DNA of 64,000 nt from Tetragonia tetragonoides (GCA_038025085.1 CM076152.1:26372001-26436000), one strand, 5' to 3'; positions 11,600-22,734 are shown, numbered from the stretch's first letter. Numbers and translations: made by a program. The notes: generated by a model not told the origin, from the letters alone.

Positions 11600-12326
11600 A
11601 TTTGGACTTTGGTTTGTGAAATATTGCTGCTTTATTTGTCCCTGCATATAATTAGGCTAATGCAAATGCACAGGTAGTCAAGAAAAAAGCGCGAGTAATA
11701 GCCATGTAGCAAAAAATGGTACAGCTAAAAAGTTAAAATTGGGTGTACCCTATCCCTCCTAAAAAAAATTAAAAAAAGAAAGGGGTGCAAAAAATGAAAT
11801 GAAATTAATAAGTAGAAAAAAGAGGGGTAATTAAAAAAAAAAAAAAGATGATAATCATCCGAAAAGAAATAAGGAAATTGTAGGGTTCCAATAAATAATT
11901 AAGGAAATAATAGAAGAAATAGGAACTGAGGCACATTAGAGTCCAAAACGGATAAGAAAAGTGTCCAAAGCTGGGTAGAAGAGGGTTGTCTCGAAAAAGG
12001 GGCTCGGCGGCCGAAAGAAGGCGCTCAGCGGCTGACGCGAAGGAGCGGGGTCAAAAGAGGGGCCGCCAGGCTCAGCGGCTGGCCCGCGGAGGCTCGGGCG
12101 GCTGGCCGCTGGGCCTTGGCTGATATATCGTGGCCGCAGAGGCTTCGGCGACTGTCCTATGGGCCGCTGAAGCCCTTTTTACGACGGGTTGCCATATTTT
12201 CGTATTTTTTTTGTGCGGGCCCTATATAAGACTTGGGTTAGTCCGGTTTTGGGACATCACCTTCATAATTCCAATACAAGAGAGTTTTTTAGAGAGAGAA
12301 ACCCCCAATTAATTTAGATTGCAGCC
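11600..12326 (+). promoter_or_regulatory. Region upstream of the antisense ORF: GC block and TATA box
   Basis: 11600-11990 is AT-rich non-coding sequence with poly-A/G runs. 11998-12175 is a GC-rich block with repeated CAGCGGCTG and GGCCGC words. TATATAAG follows at 12223-12230, about 100 bp before the ATG at 12327; the sequence between looks like a short 5' UTR ending GATTGCAGCC-ATG. The arrangement mirrors the family 1 LTR promoter on the other strand. Promoter function is inferred. Confidence 0.55.
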
Positions 12327-13468
12327 ATGACAAGTTTTGAGGTTAAGTTTGATAAGTGGTTGCAATCTATGACCCCTGGAGAGAGGATGAGACTTGTACC
12401 TTTTCACTTGAATGCTCTTTTCTACTTGAAGCAAGTTCAAGTGTTTTGGAACCTTCTCGAGGTTGCGGTTGAATTTTGGGATGAAAAACTCCATGTTTTT
12501 AGATTCGGGTATAATGAATTATGTCCTCTTCCCGAAGAATTTGCCGTCATACTTGGATTCCCTCATGATCAAGCTCCTTCAACTCCATGGCTCGGGGCCA
12601 ACCTTGAAGACTACTATAAAAGGTATCTTGGTTTATCCCCAACACAATCCTCTTCCGTGGCTAGGACTGGTGAGCTGGACCTCAATGCACTCAAATATCA
12701 AAAAAAGTAGTTTCCTGCCCGCCGAAGGCTTTATTATGAATCCACCATTGATGAATGGCGTGGATACCTTAAAGCTTGCCCTTTGCTAAGATGGATGTCA
12801 AGTGGTGGGGCCTAAAATCCGCAATCGGATGTAGCAAGGAGACGGGATATTATCAAATCCTTGGTCTTCCAAATTTGACTTACATATTTCCTAGCCGTAT
12901 CATGCGGCAATATGGGAAACGCCAGATTATCGCACAGAAGGATAGTGTTGCTCCTGCTACCAGGGTTTTGACTATTAGTATGGTGAGATCTTGGGAGTGT
13001 GCATGGGACCGTCGCCCTAAGTGGACCATTCCTCATGTCAAGGCCCCAACGTCCATATCTTCAGCTTATGAACCTTGGACGGATTGTAAGACTATGGAAG
13101 GCCGTCGTGCATGCAGGAAATCCGAACAAGATGATCTTAAAGCCCAATCAATCAAGGCTCGCTTAAGGCTTTCTAACCCTAATAATCCCAAAGGGAAGGG
13201 TAAGCAAAAGGGAGTCAAGCATGTGAAAAGTGTTCTCAATCCGAAGGCCAAGAAAGCTTTAGCCAAGATCACTACTAAGCCAGAGGAGAAGCCCCAAATT
13301 CGGGCCAATGATCACGAAGCCTCTTCAAGTGTTCCTTTAATGGAGGTTGAAAAAGAAGAAGATCTCGTGGTTCGAGAGAGATGGGCTCCCAAGGAACGTG
13401 AAGTGGAAGGCCCAAAGGTCGATGAACCCATGGAGGATGTCGTCCCTACTACCGAAGCTACGGAGTAG
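12327..13468 (+). pseudogene. Antisense ORF (aORF) with plant mobile domain
   Basis: Frame 12327-12710 reads MTSFEVKFDKWLQSM ... VEFWDEKLHVFRFGYNELCP ... EEFAVILGFP, which resembles the plant mobile (aminotransferase-like) domain. After a TAG at 12708 the same frame goes on (FPARRRLYYESTIDEWRGY) to a stop near 12830. Frame 12776-13468 then supplies GLPNLTYIFPSRIMRQYGKRQ, also typical, and a Lys/Pro-rich basic tail (KGKGKQKGVKHVK) ending in an acidic C-terminus. So one stop and one frameshift separate the halves. It lies antisense to element C, between integrase and the expected 3' LTR. Extra antisense ORFs with this domain are documented in Tat/Ogre elements. Their function is unknown; host mobile-domain proteins act in silencing and genome stability. 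Confidence 0.78.
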
Positions 13469-13786
13469 TCTACCTATGAAGTACTCTTTTTTTGGAACAT
13501 GTCTTAGCTTAGGATTTCATTTTATTTGCTTTAAATTCAATAAGGGTGATGTGCCTCTTCTTTAGATTTAGTTAATTTGTTTTTATTATTTGGGAATTTC
13601 CAAGTCTTGTAATGGACTTTATTATTATTTATGGAGACATGCTTATTTTAATATTGCAACCTTGTGTTTATTATGTGCAAAAATTTTAACAACTTTTGAA
13701 TGCGAATTTGATGAAGGGGTCGGGCCCAATTGTAATTGGGTTGTCCTACGTATCCTTTTAGGGGAATCAGGCCGCTCGTAGTTTTT
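13469..13786 (+). other. 3' flank of the antisense ORF
   Basis: Non-coding. It includes GGGTTGTCCTACGTATCC and GAATCAGGCCGCTCGTAG (about 13738-13781), resembling a conserved non-coding block I associate with Tat/Ogre elements. The LINE target duplication begins at 13773. Confidence 0.55.
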
Positions 13787-13889
13787 TTTTTTTTTTTTTT
13801 TGGTAACAAATTGAGTACATTTCATTACCAACCAAACAACCAAAACAGCCATACAAGCTATCCCTTTAGCATTTCCCAGCATGGGAAAT

Positions 13890-14432
13890 CTAAGGTAAGG
13901 CTCGGTTCAGCAATTTAGCTATAAACCTACTAACTATTACAGAGTTCTTTTTTGCAAATACATACATAATTCTATTACAAATTGAATCTGTAATCAGCTG
14001 ATAAATCTGCTCCTTCTGCATCTTGAGATGCTGGTAAACTCTCCTGTTTCTTTCCATCCAGATACAGTATACCAAAGTTGCCACAGCTGCACATACTGCA
14101 TGTTTTTGGATCCTGGAACATTTCAATCTGCCAGTCCACCTCAGAATCCCCTTCAAACTGACCTGCTGGCACTGAATCCCAAGCCAGTTAAAAACTTTCT
14201 GGAGCAACTCATGTGTGAATGAGCAAGTGAAGAAAAGATGATCAATGGTTTCAGCAGCATTGTCACACAAGCAGCACATAGGATCAATCCCCTGTATCTG
14301 AAATCTGAACAGCCTGTCTTTGGTCAGCAGTCGGCCAAGTGCAGCTAGCCACAAAATAAATGCATGCCTAGGCACTGAAGATCTGCACCAAATCACTCTT
14401 GCTGCTAACATTTTTGTGCCAGGTCCTCTCAA
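13890..14432 (-). pseudogene. LINE ORF2 C-terminal region (zf-RVT)
   Basis: A 180-residue frame with VIWCRSSVPRHAFILWLAAL, LLTKDRLFRF and CCLCDNAAETIDHLFFTC, the zinc-binding reverse-transcriptase tail (zf-RVT) of plant L1 elements; the Cys and His ligands are visible. It follows the RT frame after a stop. The tail assists nucleic-acid binding in target-primed reverse transcription. Confidence 0.85.
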
Positions 14433-14480
14433 CCATTTGTAGCCACTGCCAATAGTATAAGCCCCTGATTTATGCTACCC

Positions 14481-15806
14481 CTAGACTTTATCCTGCACAT
14501 ATCCTGCTTTGAACTTCCATTTAATCTTATTCAGTTTTTGCCAATACCAGCTTGTCCCTTCATGAGCTCTGTATTCCCAGAATTGTTTTTGTTTCATATA
14601 AATTGCATGGACCCATTTTACCCACAGAATGTCTTGCATAGATGCATCTGCCCAGATGTGCTTCCCAATTGCTACAGTATTCCATTCCCTAAAACTTTTA
14701 ATATTCAAACCCCCATTTGCTTTTGTGTTACAGACATATTCCCATGCCACCAAAGGAGTTTTCTTCACATCATGCCCCCATAAAAACTGTCTACACAGTT
14801 GCTCAACTTCGTTAACAATATGCTGTGGCAGTATGAACATTGAGGCCCAGTAGACTTGCAGAGAAAACAGTACTGAATTAACCAGTTGGCATCTTCCAGC
14901 ATAAGACAAATGTCTACTAGTCCAGCATCTTATCCTAGCAGTCATCTTGTCTAATAAAATTTGACAATCAGTTTTCTTCCATTTTGTAGGTGACAAAGGA
15001 AGCCCAAGATATTTCATGGGGAAGCTGCCTTTCACAAACCCAGTCAGATTGATAATTCTCTCCTCAATTTCACTATCTATCCCAGTGGTATACAAACAAG
15101 ATTTCAATGAATTGACAAATAATCCAGATGTTCCAGCAAATTATTCCAAGCACTGATGAAGAATTGTTACAAAAGCAATGTTACCTTTGTAGAATAAAAG
15201 CAGATCATCTGCAAAGCATAAGCTTGCCAGTTTGAGAGGTTTGCACTGAGGGTGAAACTAGAAGTCACTAGATGTTGCTTCCTTCTCTATCTTCCTTGTC
15301 AAATATTCCATCGCTAGCACAAATAGCAGTGGTGAGATAGGATCTCCCTGTCTCAGGCCTCGTCCACCCTTGAAATACCCACACAGCTCCCTATTGATCA
15401 CTACAGAGAAACTGGTAGACATCATACAAGCTTGTATCCATGTGCAGAACTTGCTAAGAAAGCCATATGCAGTCAAGATTCCCATCATAAACCTCCAGTT
15501 AACTGTGTCATATGCTTTCCTTAGATCAATTTTCATCAAGTACGTCTGAGAGGATTTCTTCCTTCCATAGAGCCTAATTATATCCTGGCTGATCAGGACA
15601 TTATGAGCTATTGATCTCCCTGAAACAAAAGCACCCTGATTATCACTCACAATGAGAGGCAATATCCTTTTCAGTCTCGAGCATAAGAGCTTTGAGATAC
15701 CCTTGTAGATCACATTACAACAAGCTATGGGCCTGAAGTCAGCTGCATTACATGCTCCCTCAACCTTGGGAACCAATCCAATTACAGTAGAGTTAATACT
15801 CTTCAA
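14481..15806 (-). pseudogene. LINE ORF2 reverse transcriptase
   Basis: Two frames (15258-15806 and 14481-15107) cover the RT. The first has IGLVPKVEGACNAADFRPIA, NQGAFVSGRSIAHNVL, KIDLRKAYDTVNW (first catalytic Asp) and GLRQGDPISPLLF, the classic L1 blocks. The catalytic FADD block reads CFADDLLLFY near 15190-15220 in the gap between frames, so it is retained but out of frame or behind a stop. The second frame carries the thumb (GSFPMKYLGLPLSP, WTSRHLSYAGRCQLVNSVL). RT copies the element RNA at the nicked target. At least one stop or frameshift inactivates it. Confidence 0.92.
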
Positions 15807-15909
15807 GAGCTTTCCAGTTGTGAAGAAATCCTGAGTTGTAGCAATGATGTCATCTCCAATTATATTCCAAGCAGCTTTATAAAAACCCCCACTATATCAG
15901 TGATAACTG

Positions 15910-17000
15910 CTAAGCAATATTCAGCACAGGGCCATTGCTGATTACCTCTTCTTCAATGTGGTTCCTAGGCACTGAATTCCCAAGCATGTCGGAAAAATAA
16001 TCCACAAAATGTGCCACTATTTTCTCATGCTCAGTTGTCCTGCACCCATCATCATCTGTAATTGCTGAAATTTTCCCCTTATGTCTTCTTTGCTTAATTA
16101 CAGCATGAAAATAAGCTGTATTTGAATCACCAAGTTGTATCCAGTCCACTTTGCTTTTCTGTTTTAGATGCTTCTCTACTGCACAATTCAGAACATAAAA
16201 CTACTTTCTAGCTTCTCCTTCAGCATGCTGTAACTGGCAGTCAGCAGGTGAATTATGCACAGATTCCTGCGCAAGGTGCAGTTGAACCCTTGCCTGATCC
16301 AGTTGCCCCATAATATCAGAGTATTTATGCATGTGTAATGTCTTCAGTGAGGTTTTCAACAACTTCAATTTCTTGGTTATCTAGAACATTTTGCATCCTG
16401 CAATATCAGTGCCCCATGCCTGTGAGACAAGATATTGAACTAAGGGTCATCCACCCACATGTCATGAAATCTAAATGGTTGAGCATGTCTTCTAGTCTGA
16501 GAACCAAATGATAAAGCTGCTGGGGAGTGATTAGAAACCCCCTCCACCATGAACAATACTTCGGAGTCCACATATTCCTGAATCCACAGACCATTTACAA
16601 GCATTCTGTCCAGCTTGGACTAAGACCTGTGTCCATCTTGCTGCTTATTGCTCCAAGTGTATTTACATCCACTCCATCTGAGATCCTGAAGTTGACAATC
16701 CTCTACAAAATCTTTAAAGTCCCTTATATCTGCATAGGTGAGTGGATTGCCCCCCAATCGTTCATCAACATCAAGCATGCAGTTAAAATCACCCATTAAC
16801 AGCTAAGGGGAGTTTATACTGCCATAAATTCTTCTTAAGTCATCCCATAAAATGACTCTATCACAATTCTCATTAAATGCATAAATGCATGAAGCTGCAA
16901 ATCTCTTGCCAGTTGCTATGTGAGTAACATTGCAGTGAACTAATTGTGCAGATTCAAATACAATTTGAACCTGAAAAATATCAGTCTCCAAAAAAGCCAA
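15910..17000 (-). pseudogene. LINE ORF2 endonuclease and linker, broken
   Basis: Fragments in several frames match an APE-type endonuclease: a beta-strand region at 16803-17000 (FESAQLVHCNVTH), MGDFNCMLDVDERLGG near 16745-16795, and GVSNHSPAALSFGSQ near 16500-16545. In the last motif the usual S-D-H reads S-N-H, changing a catalytic residue. The linker to RT (15910-16149) has DWIQLGDSNTAYFHAVIKQRR, very typical of plant L1. The endonuclease nicks target DNA to prime reverse transcription. Stops at about 16800, 16620 and 16440 disable it. Confidence 0.85.
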
Positions 17001-17237
17001 ATCCTACCCAGATAATGACTGTTATGATTCATGAAATTGTTTCATCCCTTACAAATCCTAGCACAACTTTCTGCATATTTTTTGATTTTTATTTTTGTTT
17101 CAACAAGACAACAAAAACCAAAGTTATTATTATTGCAAAAGAGGGATACCTCTCTTTGCGTATTTTGCTAGTTAAGGCCACGCACATTCCAAGATAGAAC
17201 TCTATCCATGACCATCTGGGCTTGGCCCCTGATCATG

Positions 17238-18323
17238 CTACACATTCATAACCTCCACTGTCTCCTCCAGTTGCTCTTCAGTTAAGATATCAAAAGGATT
17301 CCTAGTACTCACCCCTGCATCATTCTCCCTTGTTTTCTTCTTTGCTGCTGCTAATTGCACCACTTGCCACTCACCCTCCTTGCTTGGGGTGCTAATAGGC
17401 TTTTCAGTCTGCACAGGGACACCTGCAGTCCCTACAGGCTTGTCTTTAACAACCTGGAGTGGTTGCTTTGGCTGGCATTTCTTCTTTTTTAGCTTCTTCC
17501 TGCACTTTGCCTCCTCATGGCCTACGAGTTTACAAAAAGAGCATTTGACAGGCTTCCATTCATACTCAACAACTTGAGTAATTAACCTACCCATTGCATT
17601 CTCATACATCACTTCTTCAGGGAAAGGCCCTTTGATTTTGACATCCACAAGAGCCCTCACATAATCAACACCCATTTTCATTTCAGTGTTTTTATCCACC
17701 ATAATTGGTTGTCCAATTAAACTGCATATTTTGCTGATCCCCATAGGGCTCCAATATCTAACATCAAGATTGTGAAATTTAATCCAGATGGGTACTGAAT
17801 GCACATCCTCACACATAGATTCCAGATCCTCACCCCAAGGCCTCACAATCAAGGGCTTGCTATCAAAATGGAAGATCCCTGCCTCAAGAACCTCAGCTTT
17901 ACCAATTTCAGTTTAAAAGTGCACTAATGTGAGCCCATTTTTCATCATAACAACCTTGTCAACCCCATAGTTCTTCCATATACGCCTAATAAAACAGTTC
18001 ATAATCTGGAATGGAGGCTTTGCACCCATAATAAAGCATGCTACAGAGGAACTCCAATTAATCTGCCTCTTTCTGAATATCATCTAGTTCAATTTTACCA
18101 ATTTTAACACCCTCATTTTCAATTGGGGCAACATATTGCAGTTTAAAGCCAGCAGAACTGAGTTTTGAGATATCAAAACGATCCCAAGGGGAAGAGGTCT
18201 TACTTGATTCAGGAATTTCCTCATCCATCTGATCAGCCCAGGATTGATCTCCAGAAACCTTTTGTCTATTCCTCAACATTGATTTGAGTTCTTCACGCAC
18301 TTTTGTTTGAGTACTAGCATCTA
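17238..18323 (-). pseudogene. LINE ORF1 (nucleic-acid-binding protein), broken
   Basis: Frame 17238-17852 holds a DUF4283-like region (HSVPIWIKFHNLDVRYWSP, GISKICSLIGQPIMVD) followed by a zinc knuckle CSFCKLVGHEEAKC (C-x2-C-x4-H-x4-C) and a basic tail KKLKKKKCQPKQ. The N-terminal part at 18058-18323 (SWADQMDEEIPESS) is in another frame. The frame extends to an ATG at 18357, but that codon belongs to the flanking element C sequence, beyond the LINE target duplication. ORF1 coats the LINE RNA. About 200 bp between the two parts is degenerate. Confidence 0.85.
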
Positions 18324-18441
18324 CGCTCGTAGTTTTTATCCGTTTGTTTTTTAACATTAAATCCCGTTTTTTTTTATTTAATTTTTTTTTCGGGATTAGT
18401 TAGCCTTGTGGGCCTCTCAAAAGTGCTATATTGGGTTTTGC

Positions 18442-19812
18442 CTAAGCATAGGACCTCTTTAATTGATCCATGTTTATCCATTGACTAAATTCAATCCCGT
18501 CTAAATCTGCCAATCTTGCAGCGCCACCTGTTAAGATCTTTGTGATGATAAACCGGCCTGACCAGTTGGGTCGAAAGTTGCCTCTTGGGTAAGTGACATT
18601 GGCCCTTACCTCCTTAAGTACTAAATCTCTGACCTTAAGGTCCCTCATTTTGAGCCTTTGGTTAAAGTGCCTAGTTAGTCTCTTTTGATAGACTCTTACA
18701 TTGTGCAAAGCTTGCAACCTTTTCTGATCTAGCAGGACTAATTGGTCATAGCGGGCTTGGACCCAATCCACCTCTGGAATTTGACTTTCTAAAACGATCC
18801 TTAGAGATGGGACCTCTACCTCAATCGGCAATACGACTTCCATTCCATAAACCAAAGAGTATGTCGTTGCTCCTGTTGATGCGCGAACCGATGTCCTGTA
18901 ACCCCAATGTGCGAATGACAACTTCTCTGGCCAATCGTGGTATTTTTCTGACATTCTTTCAATGATTTTCTTGATGTTCTTGTTAGCTGCCTCTACTGCG
19001 CCGTTTGTTTCCGGCCTGTAGGGAGACGACTTTCGATGCTGGATTTTAAACTGGGCTAACAACTCAATCACTTCTTTCATGAAGTGTGACCCATTATCAT
19101 TGATGACTTCTTGGGAAACCCCATTTCTAGCTATTATGTTATTCTTAGTGAACTTAACCACATGCTTTGCTTTGAGTTTTGCGTATGATTACGCTTCGAC
19201 CCATTTAGTAAAATAGTCGATTGCGTTTAGGATATATTCGTGACCTCCTTTTCCTGTTGGGGTTATTTTACTGATGATGTCGATTCCCCAAGCCGAGAAA
19301 GGCCAAGGTGAGATGAAGGTATATAGTGGGCTTGGTAGTAGATGTTGTAGATTTGCATGGGTCTGGCATTATACGCATATTTTGACAAATTCACAATCGT
19401 CTTTTTCCATTGTTGTCCAATAATACCCAAGCCTTATTATTTTCCTGGATAGCATCATACCGTTCATATGCGGTCCACATACTCTTGCATGTACCTCTCT
19501 TAAGACTTTATGGGCCATTTTAGTTTTTAGGCATAGGAGGTTGACTCCGTTTGGGCTTTTCTTGTATATTTGACCTTGTACCTCTAAGAATTGGGTCGCG
19601 GGCCTTCTAAGTGCTTTCTGGGCTCTAGGGCTAGAATCAAGAGGGTAGAGCTGGTAAACGAGCAGATTCCTTATGTCAGTGTACCATTCATCTTCTTCAT
19701 CGTAGAACACTTCCAAAGTGTCACAATATGAAAGCTCAGATCTCCTTTGTACACAGATTGGCATCATCCGGATGGTTTCAGGTATATTGATCATGCTTAA
19801 TAATTTAGCCAA
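18442..19812 (-). pseudogene. Integrase of element C
   Basis: Frame 19369-19812 carries the zinc-binding N-terminus (REVHARVCGPHMNG ... GYYWTTMEKDDCEFVKIC). Frame 18442-19161 has the core and C-terminus: QEVINDNGSHFMKEV with the second catalytic Asp, SPYRPETNGAVEAANKN with the catalytic Glu, HWGYRTSVRASTGATTYSLV and a basic C-terminal segment ending NMDQLKRSYA. The first catalytic Asp lies in an AIDYFTKWVEA-like block near 19195-19225, where a TAA follows the EA. D, D and E are thus all visible, but the frame is broken between halves. The stop at 18442 precedes the antisense ORF region by about 100 bp plus the LINE. Confidence 0.92.
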
Positions 19813-19827
19813 GGCGTCTGCAAACTA

Positions 19828-20193
19828 TTATCTTCTCGTGGAAGGTATGTAAAGTGTATCTGGTTGAAATACATACACTATGATCTTATCTAAGTATTCT
19901 TGGTAGAGTGCCAGATATTCACTTTTAACCTTCCATACTTTGGAAATTTGGTCAATTATGAGTGACAAGTCCCCATAGACTCGGAGTGTTTTAATGCCAA
20001 AGCTTATGGCAGATTGCAGTCCTATTATGCAAGCTTCATACTCGGCGCCATTATTTGTAACCTCATGGCCCAATTTGACTGAAATAGGTGTATGTGCACC
20101 TTCGGGGGACACTATTAATACTCCTACCCCGAAACCCTTTTGGTTGGATGCTCCATCGAAGTATAGTTGCCAAGTTTCGGTATCTAAGGTCAT
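19828..20193 (-). pseudogene. Additional archaeal-type RNase H of element C
   Basis: A 121-residue frame reads WQLYFDGASNQKGFGVGVLI, then NNGAEYEACIIGLQSAISFG and LRVYGDLSLIIDQISK. The acidic residues of FDGAS, AEYEA and YGD fit the RNase H active site. It sits downstream of the standard gypsy RNase H and upstream of integrase; such a second, archaeal-like RNase H is characteristic of Tat-lineage plant elements. A further C-terminal portion is cut off by a stop after YIPSTRR. It would help remove template RNA and process the PPT primer. Confidence 0.88.
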
Positions 20194-20282
20194 AAACCCT
20201 TCGTCCGGAAAGTGATATTCATCCTTGTGATCCGGTTCATTTATGGCTTGGTCGGCTAGGTATTCCGAGATAGCATGCCCTT

Positions 20283-21419
20283 TTATGGCCCTTTTATTGC
20301 TATATAGTGTTCGAATTTAAGGTCGAATTCTGAGAGAAGAAAAGTCCACCTCGCTATCCTGCCGTTCAGTATGGGCTTTTCGAGTATGTATTTCGAAGGA
20401 ATTTCTCTCGATCTTATGTGGATCGTGTGCTGGAGCATGTAATGTCGTAGCTTTTTAGTAGTTGCTACCAAAGCTAAGCATGTCTTTTCTAGGGACGAAT
20501 AGCGGGTTTCGTATTCCAGAAACTTATTGCTAACATAGTATATAGCTTTCTCTTCCTTATCTACTTCCTGGGCTAGCATGGCCCCCATTGACGCTTCTGT
20601 GACTGTAAGGTAGAGGATTAGAGGCATGCCTGGAATGAGCGGTACTAGAACAAGTGGTTCGGATAGATAGGCCTTAATTTTGTCAAAGGCCTTTTGGCAT
20701 TGCTCGTCCCATTCTGGCTTTACCTCTTTTTTGAGTTTCTTGAATATCGGCTCGCATGTGATAGTTAACTTGGAAATGAACCTGCTAATGTATTGGATTC
20801 TCCCTAAAAAGCCTTTTATTTCTTTCTCTGTCTTCGGAGGTAGCATGTCTATTATGGCTTTGATCTTGGATGGATCAATTTCTATTCCTCTCGTGCTTAT
20901 GACAAATCCTAGAAGTTTGCCGGATGTGACTCCGAATGTGCACGTTTTGGGATTAAGCCTCATATTGTACTTCCTAAGCCTGTCAAAGAACGTTTGAAGT
21001 GAGGGTACATGCCCTTCTCTGTCTTTGGACTTTATGATCATATTATCTACATACACTTCAGCCTCCTTATGCATCATATTGTGGAGTAAGGTTGTAGCGG
21101 TTCTTTGGTATGTGGCTCCCGCATTCTTAAGCCCGAATGACATTATTGTATAGCAATAAGTGCCCCAATGTGTGATGAAAGTGGTTTTCTCTTCATCCTC
21201 TTTGGCCATTAGGACCTGGTTATATCCTGCGTACCCGTCCATAAATGATAGTAGGGCGTGTCCGGCGGTGTTATCTACTAGGACGTCTATGTGAGGTAAG
21301 GGAAAGTCATCTTTCGGGCTTGCTTTATTCAAGTCCCTAAAATCTACACACATTCGGAGCCATCCGTCTTTTTTTGGGACTGGGACGATGTTGGCTACCC
21401 AATCGGGGTATGTGACCAC
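20283..21419 (-). pseudogene. Reverse transcriptase and RNase H of element C
   Basis: A 378-residue frame with NIVPVPKKDGWLRMCVDFRD, DFPLPHIDVLVD, LLSFMDGYAGYNQVLM (first catalytic Asp), CYTIMSFGLKNAGATYQR, EVYVDNMIIKSKDREGH, then the connection and RNase H (GFLGRIQYISRF, QKAFDKIKAYL, ILYLTVTEASMGAMLAQ, YYVSNKFLEYETRYSSLEK). At the catalytic box the sequence is YVDN, where active enzymes and sister element E have YVDD (near 21042-21054). That Asp-to-Asn change should abolish polymerase activity. Otherwise this is the longest uninterrupted RT in the window. Confidence 0.95.
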
Positions 21420-21440
21420 TCTTATGAAGCCTGCCTCTAG

Positions 21441-22730
21441 TTATTTCTGGACCTCTTCTTTGATCTTAAGAGCCCACTCTGGCTTCATTCTTCTTAACTT
21501 TTGTTTGACTGGTTTGCAGTCGGGGTTTAGTGGAATGGTATGCTGAGCAATTTTGCGGTCTATGCCTGGCATGTCCTTGTAGGACCAGGCGAAAACATCC
21601 GTATAATTCTTTAGGAGTGTTACGAATTGTTCGCGTTCATTAGATGTTAGCGAAAAGCCTATTTGCACACGCCGAGGCTCGTCATTAATTGCAATATCTA
21701 TTGTCTCTGTTTCTTCGACTATTGAAGTCTTTTGCTCATGTTCGATTAGTGCTTTAATAACTTCTTTTGGCAATTCCGTTGTATATTCTGAATTATAGCA
21801 GTGAGGCAATCCGAGTAAGAAAAATCGACGTTCATAATATTAATAGAAGCGGACAATACATCAATGAGGTCATCACTAAGGACCTTAGTAATAGCAGGAA
21901 TAGAATGGGGTGGACTACCCGACACTTCTAGGATAACTGACTCAGAATCAGACTCGGACTCGGAATCAGACTCAAAATCAGAAATGGGCCCTCCTGTAGG
22001 ACCGTTGCGGATTGTGAACTTGTACTTGGCTCCCTTGACTGGAGTCCACTTCGTCTCGTGCTTCCAAGTGCTGCGGTCGGGCCCAATTGGGGCGATCAGC
22101 TTGGATGGGTCGAAACCTTCATTAAAAAGCACAGTAAGGGGAAGTTTGGTTGTTGTCTCGTCGTACTGACGATGTTCTTCGCCGAATAATAGCCCAAAGT
22201 CGTTGGGTGCCATGTCATTAGCCCAATCTTTAGTGGATTGGTCCTGATTAGGAGGTAAGGGTGCGTCTTCACTCATGGTGAAATAGTCTTGGAATGCCTC
22301 AAAGCCTGGTATTAAGATCCCGTTAATTGTGCGTGGTTCAGGGAATCCAAAGTAAGGATATGGGTCGCCTTCTTGAAGAAATTGCCCATTAAGGGTGAGG
22401 GGGTAAGGATCAATGTTGTGTGGAACAGGTTTGTTGGCCGCGCGGGCTCTTTTCTTAGCTATCTCCTTGGATGTGTAGGCTCTAACTTCTTGCCTTGTGG
22501 GCCTGTAGAACAGCCCAAATAGATAATTTTTTATCTTGGTGTTCCAGCAGGTTTGAGCTATCTTGGGATGAGGGCCCAAAGTGGTGTCTAGGAAGTTGCC
22601 TTGTTTTTCACATTAAGTGTGGGCTCTATTGTTTCTATGAAGGCTATCTTCTCAAAGCCCCATAACTCCTCGTCTTGCTCATTATGCTCTATCTTTAGGA
22701 TTGGAGCTTTCTCAATCTGCGTTACCATAC
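21441..22730 (-). pseudogene. Protease-RT linker and RT N-terminus of element C
   Basis: Frames 21746-22579 and 21441-21809 match the single long frame of element E (50907-52340). Visible parts: a motif LFGLFYRPTRQEVRAY, where E has LFGLGYRPTRQEV; basic KKRARAANKP; PYFGFPEPRTINGILIPGFE; an acidic Ser/Asp/Glu repeat (SESDSESDSESV type); then the RT lead-in LLKNYTDVFAWSYKDMPGID and PLNPDCKPVKQKLRRMKPEW. A frameshift near 21780 and a further break near 22600 split it. The acidic linker has no assigned function. Confidence 0.85.
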
Positions 22731-22734
22731 TATC

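Larger units (their letters stand above)
13787..18323 (-). mobile_element. L1-type LINE, slightly 5'-truncated
   Basis: Minus-strand non-LTR element of about 4.5 kb with a poly-A tail seen as poly-T at 13782-13801. It is flanked by the direct repeat CGCTCGTAGTTTT (13773-13785 and 18324-18336), typical of target-primed reverse transcription. ORF1 and the EN-RT ORF2 are recognisable but interrupted by several stops. The first element codons lie inside ORF1, so the 5' end is truncated. Confidence 0.92.

Noticed and set aside
12327..13468. Independent host gene of the plant-mobile-domain class
   Set aside because: The LINE target duplication joins it to element C just after integrase, and antisense ORFs of this class are known in Tat/Ogre elements, so it belongs to the element.
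18324..18357. LINE ORF1 start codon at 18357
   Set aside because: The codon lies outside the LINE target duplication and belongs to element C; the LINE ORF1 is 5'-truncated.
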